DNA from: an uncultured Flavobacteriales bacterium
GTDB taxonomy: Bacteria; Bacteroidota; Bacteroidia; Flavobacteriales; Crocinitomicaceae
Assembly: GCA_946479125.1 (NCBI GenBank)
Contig: CAMLET010000057.1
Coordinates: 1-10,934 of the forward strand
Length of the DNA stretch: 10,934 nucleotides
Reading direction: 5' to 3'
This document shows positions 1 to 7,183 of this stretch, in pieces. How positions within the stretch are numbered: position 1 is the stretch's first letter; every line of letters starts with the position of its first letter. The notes below the pieces were generated by a model. The model was not told the DNA's origin, searched no databases, and saw only the letters and a program-made list of their open reading frames with translations. Made by a program: the position numbers and the translations under genes.

Positions 1-1
1 A

Positions 2-2104
2 GGATTTGCAGGAGAGTCTGCCGGATATGTTTATGAAGGAGAAAAACGATTTGAAATGGTCGTTCGCCTTGATAAAGTGAACCGTCAAAATTTAGATGAT
101 GTACGTAACCTGTTTATTGAATCGCCAACAGGTCAGCAAATTCCTTTAGAACAATTGGCAACGATTGATTTCAAAGAAGGACCGAATCAGATTCAACGGG
201 ATGATGCAAAACGACGAATTGTAGTAGGCTTCAATGTCCGTGGAAGAGATGTTGAAAGCATTGTGGAGGAAATACAGAAGAAAGTAGATTCGGAAGTGAA
301 ATTTGAAGCAGGTTATTATCCTACCTATGGCGGAACATTCGAAAACCTTCAAGCGGCTAAAAACAGGTTGTCGCTAGCTGTACCAGTGGCGCTTTTGTTG
401 ATCTTCTTCTTACTTTACATGACGTTTAAATCTACAAAGCAAGCATTGCTAATATTCACTGCAATTCCACTTTCTGCAATTGGTGGAGTGTTTGCCTTAT
501 GGATGCGTGGAATGCCATTCAGTATCTCAGCGGGCGTTGGTTTCATTGCGCTCTTTGGAGTTGCCGTTTTGAATGGAATTGTACTCATTGCAGAATTCAA
601 TCGATTAAAAAAAGAAGGTATGAGAGACACCGTTGAGATCATAAAAATGGGAACAGCTGTTCGGCTACGTCCTGTTATTATGACAGCATTAGTTGCTTCA
701 TTAGGATTTCTTCCAATGGCTATTTCCAGTGGAAGCGGAGCAGAAGTTCAAAAGCCATTGGCAACTGTTGTAATCGGAGGTCTGTTAACCGCAACACTAT
801 TGACCTTATTGGTGCTTCCAATTTTATACTATTGGTTCGAGAAAATCAAGCCAAAAGCAAAATCGTTACCAAGTATCACCACGGTTATAGCCGTTTTATT
901 CTTCTCTGGTTTTGGGTTTTCGCAAGGAAATTTAGTGACTTTGGATCAGGCAATTGAACAAGGATTGACCAACAATAAGGGTGTTATTGCAGGGAATCAA
1001 CAAGTTGAATTCCAAACACAGTACAAGCAAACCTTATTTGAACTTCCGAAAACAAATGTCAACCTGATGGTTGGTCAATACAACAGTATCAACCGCAAGG
1101 ATAACAATTTGAGCGTTTCCCAAACCATTCCTTTCCCAACTGTGTTTTCTTCCAATTCAGAATTAGGAAATGTGCTTATTGAGCAAAGCAAATTGAAAAC
1201 GGAACTCACCAAGAATGAGCTGATCCATCAAATTAAACAGTGCTATTTCTATTTGCAATATCTGCATGAGGAGCAAAGCATCTTAATTGCACAAGACAGT
1301 GTTTTCAATGGATTTGTTGAAGCATCTTCCTTACGAGAGAAAACGGGAGAAGGTACACTGCTGGAAAAGACCACAGCGCAAACTCAGGCAAATGAGTTAA
1401 GTAATCGGCTAGCTCAAAATAAAGCGAACCAGTTGAGATACCTTTTGCTCTTGCAAAATTTAATCGGTAGTCAAGAACCTATTTCGATTGCTGAAACGGA
1501 GTTAAAGGAGGAGCAACTTCTTTTAGCCAATGACTCAAACGCAGTTGCCGAGAATCCAGAATTGGCATACATTCAACAACAAATTGAGGTTACTCAAAGT
1601 CAGCGAAAAGTAGAAATAGCCAAAGGTTTGCCAGATATTACTCTAGGGTACTTCAATCAAACGCTTATCGGGACACAAAACGTAAACAATCAGGATGTTT
1701 ATTTTGATGGCTCTAAACGCTTTCAAGGTTTTCAGGTTGGTTTAGCCGTTCCATTGTTGTTTAATGGATACAGTGCAAAAGTGAAATCAGCAAGCCTTTC
1801 AACCAAAGTCGCAGAAAGTAACTATGAAGCCCATCAGACAGATTTGCAAAGTAAGTACCAACAAGCCTTGCAGGAATACCTGAACAACAGGAATAACCTG
1901 GAGTACTATAAACTATCAGCATTACAAAATGCTGAATCAATTTTGATGACCGCACGGAAATCTTATGCAGGTGGGGAAATTGGTTATTCGGAATACCTCT
2001 TTAGTCTAAAAACCGCTAATGAGATACAGGAGAGATACCTCGCAACCTTACTGCAAACCAACCTAAGCGCTGCAAAACTTCAGTACTTGACAGGTAAAAA
2101 ATAA
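2..2104 (+). CDS. CusA/CzcA-type heavy-metal RND efflux pump fused to a TolC-like outer-membrane channel (5' end cut off by window)
   Basis: This is the C-terminal part of a proton-driven inner-membrane metal pump that exports cations through a tripartite complex. The reading frame is open from base 2, so the first in-frame ATG (56) is internal and the true start lies upstream; 700 residues are visible. The first ~130 residues match the end of the periplasmic porter region of CzcA/CusA proteins (SPTGQQIPLEQLA, YYPTYGGTFENLQ). Five membrane helices follow (TM8-12 of the family), including the NGIVLIAEFNRL and RLRPVIMTALVASLGFLPMA segments, ending at YYWFEK near base 845. After a short basic linker comes a signal-peptide-like hydrophobic stretch (ITTVIAVLFFSGFGFSQ, ~876-930), then ~390 residues of outer-membrane efflux protein with long Gln/Asn-rich helices (LDQAIEQGL, a late AGGEIGYSEYL). 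Whole RND-OEP fusions of this kind are known in Bacteroidetes. The adaptor gene follows 25 bp downstream. The metal (Cu/Ag versus Zn/Co/Cd) cannot be decided because the central transmembrane motif is outside the window. Confidence 0.93.
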   Translation, partial: GFAGESAGYVYEGEKRFEMVVRLDKVNRQNLDDVRNLFIESPTGQQIPLEQLATIDFKEGPNQIQRDDAKRRIVVGFNVRGRDVESIVEEIQKKVDSEVKFEAGYYPTYGGTFENLQAAKNRLSLAVPVALLLIFFLLYMTFKSTKQALLIFTAIPLSAIGGVFALWMRGMPFSISAGVGFIALFGVAVLNGIVLIAEFNRLKKEGMRDTVEIIKMGTAVRLRPVIMTALVASLGFLPMAISSGSGAEVQKPLATVVIGGLLTATLLTLLVLPILYYWFEKIKPKAKSLPSITTVIAVLFFSGFGFSQGNLVTLDQAIEQGLTNNKGVIAGNQQVEFQTQYKQTLFELPKTNVNLMVGQYNSINRKDNNLSVSQTIPFPTVFSSNSELGNVLIEQSKLKTELTKNELIHQIKQCYFYLQYLHEEQSILIAQDSVFNGFVEASSLREKTGEGTLLEKTTAQTQANELSNRLAQNKANQLRYLLLLQNLIGSQEPISIAETELKEEQLLLANDSNAVAENPELAYIQQQIEVTQSQRKVEIAKGLPDITLGYFNQTLIGTQNVNNQDVYFDGSKRFQGFQVGLAVPLLFNGYSAKVKSASLSTKVAESNYEAHQTDLQSKYQQALQEYLNNRNNLEYYKLSALQNAESILMTARKSYAGGEIGYSEYLFSLKTANEIQERYLATLLQTNLSAAKLQYLTGKK

Positions 2105-2129
2105 TTATTCAGTATCAAAGAAATTAACT

Positions 2130-3299
2130 ATGAAATCATTCATTCAATCAACAATTGTAATTACAACGTTGTTCCTTGCAAGTTGTAGTTCAAACGAAAA
2201 ACCAGTAGAGAAAGAAGAGCATCATGAAAATGAAAATTTGGTGGAACTCACCGCAGAACAATACAAGACCATTGAGCTTCAGACTGGAAAAATAGAACTG
2301 AAATCACTGAGCGGAACAATTAAAGTGAATGGAATGTTAGACGTTCCACCACAAAATTTGGTTTCCATTTCTGCACCCTTTGGAGGAACGCTTAAAAATA
2401 CGGAACTTCTTCAAGGGATGAAGGTTAAAAAAGGGCAAGTGATAGCCACTATTCAGAATCCTGATTTCATTGGTGTTCAGCAAGACTATTTGGATTACAA
2501 AAGTCAGCTAGAATATTTGAAACTGGAATACGAACGTCAGGAAGAATTAGCTGTTGGAAATGTGAATGCAAAAAAAACTGTTCAAAAAGCTAAAAGTGAA
2601 TATGAAAGTATGCGTGCCCGAGTTAACGGATTGAAGGCAAGATTACAACTAATGAATATTTCGATTTCGTCATTAGAAAAAGGAAACATTCAAAGTTCAG
2701 CATCCATCCATTCACCGATTAGCGGTTATGTAACACAAGTAAACACGAATATTGGAGCGTTTGTTACTCCATCAGATGTGCTTTTCAAAATTGCAGATAC
2801 GGAGCATTTGCATGCTGAACTAACCGTTTTTGAAAAAGACGTTCCAAAACTGAAAGTAGGACAAAAAGTACGTTTCACATTAGCAAATGAAGACAAGGAT
2901 CGTACAGCCACAATTTATTTAATTGGTCGGGAAATTGGAAGTAATCGCACCGTGAATATTCACTGTCATTTGGACAAAGAAGACAGTCAATTACTTCCTG
3001 GAATGTACCTGAAAGGCTTGGTTGAAAGTGGAAGTATGCAGGTAACTGCTGTTCCTGACAAAGCAATCGTGGAATTTGAAGGAGAAAAGTACATTTTTAT
3101 TAAAGTTAAAGCAGATCACAAAAACGAACATACATTTGAAATGATTGCTGTGAAAACGGGAATTAGTGAGTTGGGTTATACAGAAATTACCTTACCTACT
3201 AATAAAAACTGGAAGACCTTAAAAATTGTGGTTAATGGAGCGTATGATATTTTAAGCAAACTTAAAAACGGCGAAGAAGAAGGTGGGCATGCCCACTAA
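2130..3299 (+). CDS. CusB/CzcB-type periplasmic adaptor (membrane fusion protein) lipoprotein
   Basis: This 389-residue adaptor should bridge the RND pump and the outer-membrane channel in the periplasm. The N-terminus is a lipoprotein signal: a short Lys start, a hydrophobic stretch, and lipobox L16-A-S-C19, so Cys19 is probably lipidated. A His/Glu-rich stretch (EKEEHHENEN) follows. The body has the usual order: a first lipoyl half (VSISAPFGGTL, then VKKGQVIATIQNPDF), a charged alpha-helical hairpin at roughly residues 110-180, a second lipoyl half (SIHSPISGYVTQVNTNIGAFV), then beta-barrel (ELTVFEKDVPKLKVGQKVRF) and membrane-proximal segments. The C-terminus is GGHAH, a possible metal-binding tail. 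It lies 25 bp after the pump gene and is surely co-transcribed with it. Family assignment is firm; the metal is not known from the sequence. Confidence 0.94.
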   Translation: MKSFIQSTIVITTLFLASCSSNEKPVEKEEHHENENLVELTAEQYKTIELQTGKIELKSLSGTIKVNGMLDVPPQNLVSISAPFGGTLKNTELLQGMKVKKGQVIATIQNPDFIGVQQDYLDYKSQLEYLKLEYERQEELAVGNVNAKKTVQKAKSEYESMRARVNGLKARLQLMNISISSLEKGNIQSSASIHSPISGYVTQVNTNIGAFVTPSDVLFKIADTEHLHAELTVFEKDVPKLKVGQKVRFTLANEDKDRTATIYLIGREIGSNRTVNIHCHLDKEDSQLLPGMYLKGLVESGSMQVTAVPDKAIVEFEGEKYIFIKVKADHKNEHTFEMIAVKTGISELGYTEITLPTNKNWKTLKIVVNGAYDILSKLKNGEEEGGHAH

Positions 3300-3316
3300 A
3301 TTGACAAACTAATTTT

Positions 3317-3383
3317 AGGGCAAAGTCTTAGGAAACTTAACATGAAGTAATGACTTTTTCATTTCTAAGTTCTTTGCCCTTTT
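3317..3383 (+). terminator. Inverted repeat with short T-run between adaptor and P-type ATPase genes
   Basis: A 9-bp perfect pairing (AGGGCAAAG at 3317-3325 with CTTTGCCCT at 3372-3380) continues inward, after a 1/2-nt internal loop, with 5 bp more (CTTAG 3327-3331 with CTAAG 3365-3369). The loop is 33 nt and the 3' arm is followed by TTT. It fills most of the 97-bp gap, the largest inside the cluster, and ends 13 bp before the ATPase start codon. It could be an inefficient terminator or attenuator, or an mRNA processing/stabilising hairpin. The pairing is directly visible; the role is inferred. Confidence 0.45.
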
Positions 3384-3396
3384 ATAAGAAAAGGAT

Positions 3397-5430
3397 ATGA
3401 TAAATAAAGATCCAAATCACGTCCATACATACGATGAACAAGGTAGAATGACGTGTTGCTCATTAGAAGAGAAAATAGATTCCAAAAGCGGTACACCCCA
3501 CATTCATCATCAAGGACATGCGCATGATGAAGAAGATGGACACGACCATAATCATTCGAATGGGGAGAAACCCAGTTGGATGCAATACCTGCCCGCAATA
3601 ATAAGTTTCATCTTGTTATTAACGGGAATCCTGTTTGAACAGCTTTTTAAGCCAGCGTTTTTTCAGGGTTACTTTAAGCTGACTTGGTATTTAGTCGCTT
3701 ATGTACCAGTTGGTGTTCCAGTAATGATAGATGCAGTAAAATCCATTGTGAGAGGCGCATTTTTTTCTGAGTTCTTTCTCATGACGATTGCAACCCTTGG
3801 GGCGTTTTTTATTGGTGAATATTCCGAAGGAGTTGCAGTAATGTTCTTCTATGCAGTCGGTGAATTATTCCAAACTGCCGCTGTGAATCGTGCAAAAAGA
3901 AGTATCAAGGCATTATTAGATATTCGTCCGGACACAGTGAACGTGATTCGAAAGGGTGGTGTGGAAACTGTTTCCCCGTCAGAAGTTCAAATTGATGAAA
4001 TCATACAGGTGAAATCGGGAGAGAAAGTAGCATTGGATGGTAAATTAGTTTCCGAATCTGCCTCCTTCAATACAGCTGCACTTACTGGAGAAAGTAAACC
4101 CGATACCAAAGGAAAAGGCGATGCTGTTTTGGCAGGAATGATTAATCTTCATTCCGTTTCATATATTCAGGTTACAGCTTTATTTAAAGACAGCAAACTT
4201 TCCAAAATATTAGAGATGGTTCAGGAAGCTACAAGCCGAAAAGCACCAACACAATTATTCATTTCCAAATTTGCCAAAATTTACACCCCAATCGTAGTAT
4301 TTCTTGCAATTGGAATTTGTTTGCTTCCCTATCTGTTTGTCTCCGATTACCAGTTTAAAGAATGGCTTTACCGATCATTGGTATTCTTGGTGATTTCTTG
4401 TCCTTGTGCTTTGGTGATTTCCATTCCACTCGGTTATTTCGGTGGAATTGGTTTGGCTTCCCGCAATGGAATCCTATTCAAAGGCTCTAATTACCTCGAC
4501 GTAATGACGAAAATCAACACGGTTGTCATGGACAAGACTGGAACACTCACCAAAGGCGTTTTCAAAGTTCAAAAAGTAGTTACTGAAGGAATAAGCGAAA
4601 AAGAACTTGTAAAACTAACAGCCATCATTGAAAGTAAATCGACCCACCCCATCGGGTCAGCAGTAATCGAGTATGCGGGAAATGCTATAAAAGGCTTAGA
4701 AGCAGAAGAAGTAAAAGAAATTTCAGGACACGGTTTAAGAGGGACAATTGAGGGAAAAGATGTAATGGCAGGAAACCTGAAATTGTTGAAGAAATTCGAC
4801 ATCGACTATCCTGCTGACATTGAAAAAGTAGTCGATACCATTGTCGTAGTTGCCATTGATGGAAAATATGTGGGATATATAACCATTGCGGATGAGATCA
4901 AGGATGATGCAAAACAGGCAATAACCGAAATGCACAGCTTAGGAATCAAAACTGTTATGCTTTCAGGTGACAAGCAAAGTGTCGTAGATAAGGTTGCTAA
5001 GAAGCTTTCTATTGATGATGCTTTTGGCGACTTGCTCCCTGAAAACAAAGTAGAGAAAGTACAGGCTTTGAAAGACCAAAAGAGGATAATAGCATTTGTA
5101 GGTGATGGTGTAAACGATGCACCTGTTGTTGCTCTAGCCGATGCAGGAATTGCAATGGGCGGTTTGGGAAGCGATGCCACCATTGAAACAGCTGATATTG
5201 TGATTCAAAATGACAAACCTTCAAAGATTGTCAGAGCAATAAAAATCGGACGAATTACAAAGAAAGTCGTATGGCAAAACATCATTTTGGCAATGGCTGT
5301 CAAAGTAATCGTTTTAGTGTTGGGAGCAGGGGGTATTGCAACGCTATGGGAAGCCGTTTTTGCAGACGTTGGAGTTGCATTATTAGCGATTTTGAATGCA
5401 GTTAGAATTCAAAGGATGAGAATTCAATAG
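3397..5430 (+). CDS. P1B-type heavy-metal ATPase, Zn2+/Cd2+/Pb2+ exporter (ZntA/CadA-like) with His-rich N-terminus
   Basis: This ATP-driven inner-membrane pump moves soft divalent cations from cytoplasm to periplasm. All P-type landmarks are in place in 677 residues: TGES (230-233) in the actuator domain, the membrane CPC metal site (335-337), phosphorylated Asp379 in DKTGT, the P1B-specific HP pair (417-418), and GDGVNDAP (569-576). In the last membrane pair, Lys636 (MAVKVIVLVLG) and Asp657 (WEAVFADVG) match the residues that define the Zn/Cd/Pb class (P1B-2, as in ZntA) and not the Cu class. The N-terminus has no GMTCxxC-type HMA domain. Instead, residues 1-56 contain ten His and a Cys20-Cys21 pair, probably a metal-binding or sensing tail. 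ATG 3397 is preceded by AAGGAT, too close to be an ideal ribosome site. It shares orientation with the RND genes and probably feeds the periplasm from which they export. Confidence 0.96.
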   Translation: MINKDPNHVHTYDEQGRMTCCSLEEKIDSKSGTPHIHHQGHAHDEEDGHDHNHSNGEKPSWMQYLPAIISFILLLTGILFEQLFKPAFFQGYFKLTWYLVAYVPVGVPVMIDAVKSIVRGAFFSEFFLMTIATLGAFFIGEYSEGVAVMFFYAVGELFQTAAVNRAKRSIKALLDIRPDTVNVIRKGGVETVSPSEVQIDEIIQVKSGEKVALDGKLVSESASFNTAALTGESKPDTKGKGDAVLAGMINLHSVSYIQVTALFKDSKLSKILEMVQEATSRKAPTQLFISKFAKIYTPIVVFLAIGICLLPYLFVSDYQFKEWLYRSLVFLVISCPCALVISIPLGYFGGIGLASRNGILFKGSNYLDVMTKINTVVMDKTGTLTKGVFKVQKVVTEGISEKELVKLTAIIESKSTHPIGSAVIEYAGNAIKGLEAEEVKEISGHGLRGTIEGKDVMAGNLKLLKKFDIDYPADIEKVVDTIVVVAIDGKYVGYITIADEIKDDAKQAITEMHSLGIKTVMLSGDKQSVVDKVAKKLSIDDAFGDLLPENKVEKVQALKDQKRIIAFVGDGVNDAPVVALADAGIAMGGLGSDATIETADIVIQNDKPSKIVRAIKIGRITKKVVWQNIILAMAVKVIVLVLGAGGIATLWEAVFADVGVALLAILNAVRIQRMRIQ

Positions 5431-5469
5431 ACACCCATATTATCGAAGTAAGACTTAATTTTAGAACAA

Positions 5470-5991
5470 ATGAAAATAGCTATGAAAAAACACCTACTAA
5501 CAATAGCGGTATTACTGATAAGCTTAATCTCTTTTGCACAAAATGAGACAGCGAATACCGACATGAAAAAACTTCCATCCGTTTCATTGAGGACAATGGA
5601 CGGTGAACAGGTGAATACAGGTTCTTTAGGTATTAAAGGACCGATCATCATAACGTTTTGGGCATCTTGGTGTCCTACCTGCAAAAGGGAAATGGGAACT
5701 TTAAACGATCTCTATTCCGATTGGCAGGAAGAAACGGGAGTTACGATAGTTGCCGTATCGTTGGATGACGAAAAAACAAAGAACAATGTACCGACATTGG
5801 TAAACGCAAATGGTTGGGAATTCTTGGTTTTGATGGATCCGAACAGTGATTTTAAAAGAGCAATGGGTGTAAACAATACACCACATACGTTTCTGATTAA
5901 CGAAAATGGTGAAATTGTTTATTCCCGAAATAATTATGCACCTGGTGATGAAGACCTTTTATACGAAGCATTAGTAAAACTTAAAAAATAA
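5470..5991 (+). CDS. TlpA/ResA-like periplasmic thioredoxin (thiol-disulfide oxidoreductase)
   Basis: This 173-residue protein has an N-terminal signal peptide (hydrophobic residues 9-22, ending SFAQ), so it acts in the periplasm, possibly after cleavage near residue 23-24. The thioredoxin fold is clear: an FWASWCPTCKREM active site with Cys68 and Cys71, a central VAVSLDD strand, and the cis-proline loop NNTPHTFLI followed by ENGEIVYS. Such proteins reduce disulfides in periplasmic partners. The next two genes encode exported or membrane proteins rich in Cys, so keeping their metal-binding thiols reduced is an attractive job, but this is inferred from context. ATG 5470 is taken as the start; ATG 5482 (MKKHLLTIAVLL) would give an equally good signal peptide. 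No convincing Shine-Dalgarno precedes either. It follows the ATPase by 39 bp and precedes the HMA gene by 6 bp. Confidence 0.92.
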   Translation: MKIAMKKHLLTIAVLLISLISFAQNETANTDMKKLPSVSLRTMDGEQVNTGSLGIKGPIIITFWASWCPTCKREMGTLNDLYSDWQEETGVTIVAVSLDDEKTKNNVPTLVNANGWEFLVLMDPNSDFKRAMGVNNTPHTFLINENGEIVYSRNNYAPGDEDLLYEALVKLKK

Positions 5992-5997
5992 ACGATC

Positions 5998-6351
5998 ATG
6001 ATTAAAATAGCCTTATTTATAGCATTCTTATTTGCGTCTCAAGTACTTCTCGCACAGAAAGAACAGAAAAGACAAACCATTACTATTAAAACACCGAACA
6101 CTTGCGATCATTGCAAAGTTTGCGAAACGTGTGGAGGGAAACTGGAAGGAGATTTGGTCTTCGTAAAAGGGATTCAACTAGTAACTTATAACGAAGCAGA
6201 CCAAACAACAACCGTTGTGTACTGGACGAAGAAAATCACCCCTGATAAAATCCGCAAAGAAATTTCATTACGTGGGTTTGATGCTGACGAAGTGAAAGCT
6301 GATCCGAACGGGTATAAGCAACGGGACGGTTGTTGTAAAGGAGAGGAATAA
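5998..6351 (+). CDS. Secreted heavy-metal-associated (HMA) domain protein with a CxxCxxCxxC cluster
   Basis: A 117-residue protein with a signal peptide (residues 1-20, ending LLAQ), so it is exported to the periplasm. The rest has the pattern of Bacteroidetes HMA-fold proteins: strand ITIKTP, a Cys motif at the start of the first helix, VKGIQLVTYNEADQTTTVVYW strands, then TPDKIRKEISLRGFDADEV. The metal motif is unusual: four Cys at 36, 39, 42 and 45 in strict CxxCxxCxxC spacing (CDHCKVCETC), where a typical HMA domain has one CxxC. A second pair, Cys112-Cys113, lies at the C-terminus. A role as periplasmic metal chaperone or scavenger fits its place between a thioredoxin (6 bp upstream) and a MerC-like membrane protein (11 bp downstream). 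Fold assignment is fairly sure; the metal and the four-Cys geometry are open. Confidence 0.87.
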   Translation: MIKIALFIAFLFASQVLLAQKEQKRQTITIKTPNTCDHCKVCETCGGKLEGDLVFVKGIQLVTYNEADQTTTVVYWTKKITPDKIRKEISLRGFDADEVKADPNGYKQRDGCCKGEE

Positions 6352-6362
6352 TATTCGAAATT

Positions 6363-6959
6363 GTGAGAAGTAGAGGGAAAAATCTAAGTAAGTGGGGTGT
6401 AATTGGAATGCTGTTGGTAGCAATCCTTTCACCTTGTTGTTTTCCAATATTTGCCCTTGCCGCTTCTGCTCTCGGTTTAGGGAGTTTCGAGGTTTTCGGG
6501 GGTTGGACAATGTGGGTTTTTCAAATAATGGTCATAGTTTCACTTGTTGGATTCTTCATTTCTCAAAGAAAGCACGGGTGTATGTATCCTTTATTGATAG
6601 CAATACCAAGTGCCATACTTATCTTTTATGGATACCATTTCAACGATAGCAAATACTGGGTATATTTCCTTTATGCAGGAATGCTTGGTTTATTGATTGC
6701 AACAATCGTGGATTATTACCGACACAGATTGCATGGTCGTTGCTGTGAATCGGAAGAAGTAGAATTAAACTCTACAATAACTTGTCCGAATTGCGGATAC
6801 AGGAAAGATGAAATTATGCCAACCGATGCTTGTTCTTACTTTTACGAGTGTGAAAATTGTAAAACTGTACTCAAACCATTGAAAGGTGATTGCTGTGTTT
6901 ATTGCAGTTACGGAACAGTAAAATGTCCGCCAATTCAAAAGGGTGAAGATTGTTGTTAA
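6363..6959 (+). CDS. MerC-like four-helix membrane protein fused to a C-terminal GDCCVxC domain
   Basis: The 198-residue product has two parts. Residues ~11-118 form four predicted membrane helices with a Cys25-Cys26 pair in the first (ILSPCCFPIFALAASALGLG), typical of MerC/MerT-type metal uptake proteins, plus Cys127-Cys128 just after the fourth. Residues ~138-192 are a small Cys-rich domain: CPNCG (141-144), MPTDAC (157), ECENC (163-166), then GDCCVYC (175-181) and KCPP, the pattern of GDCCVxC domain (seleno)proteins. Here all key positions are Cys, with no in-frame TGA. Sixteen of 198 residues are Cys, ending in CC. The proposed start is GTG 6363, because an in-frame stop lies at 6336-6338 and the next ATG (6408) would cut into helix 1. 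An AGGAGAGG lies 16 bp upstream, rather far. Mercury or another soft metal is the likely substrate, but no merA is present here. Confidence 0.86.
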   Translation: MRSRGKNLSKWGVIGMLLVAILSPCCFPIFALAASALGLGSFEVFGGWTMWVFQIMVIVSLVGFFISQRKHGCMYPLLIAIPSAILIFYGYHFNDSKYWVYFLYAGMLGLLIATIVDYYRHRLHGRCCESEEVELNSTITCPNCGYRKDEIMPTDACSYFYECENCKTVLKPLKGDCCVYCSYGTVKCPPIQKGEDCC

Positions 6960-7030
6960 TGTATTAGGATAACTTCTCTAAAATTGTTTCCTTCGTTTCT
7001 CTAAGAATTAAGTGTTTTAGCTTGATAAAG

Positions 7031-7060
7031 ATAGGAATCCATAGGAAATCATAGGATTTT
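7031..7060. repeat. Three tandem 10-bp direct repeats (ATAGGAnnnn)
   Basis: ATAGGAATCC, ATAGGAAATC and ATAGGATTTT follow one another at an exact 10-bp period, about one helical turn, sharing the first six bases. Such phasing is compatible with cooperative protein binding on one face of the DNA, but the function is unknown. The third copy is part of a weak stem (ATCATA 7048-7053 with TATGAT 7062-7067). Confidence 0.6.
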
Positions 7061-7183
7061 GTATGATCCTTTTGGAACGTAGGAGTACAATTACAACCCT
7101 TTTTCGTACCCTGAATCCGAAACAATACTACATATTGTTGATAATCAATTGGTTAAGCTAGTGAATCGAGCACGTTTTTATTC

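Noticed and set aside
56..58. ATG 56 as the real start of the RND gene
   Set aside because: The frame is open from base 2 and the 18 codons before it read as conserved CzcA-family sequence (GFAGESAGYVYEGEKRFE), so the gene begins upstream of the window.
4806..5183. 125-codon minus-strand open frame rich in Ser/Thr/Ala
   Set aside because: It mirrors the ATP-binding domain of the P-type ATPase gene, whose motifs are intact on the + strand; low-complexity composition is typical of an antisense shadow.
6392..6649. 85-codon + strand open frame overlapping the MerC-like gene
   Set aside because: It is the +2 frame of the MerC-like gene. The MerC-GDCCVxC frame has continuous family motifs; this one has none.
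6888..6908. Possible selenocysteine site in the GDCCVxC motif
   Set aside because: All codons in the motif are TGC/TGT for Cys or normal sense codons; there is no in-frame TGA in the gene.
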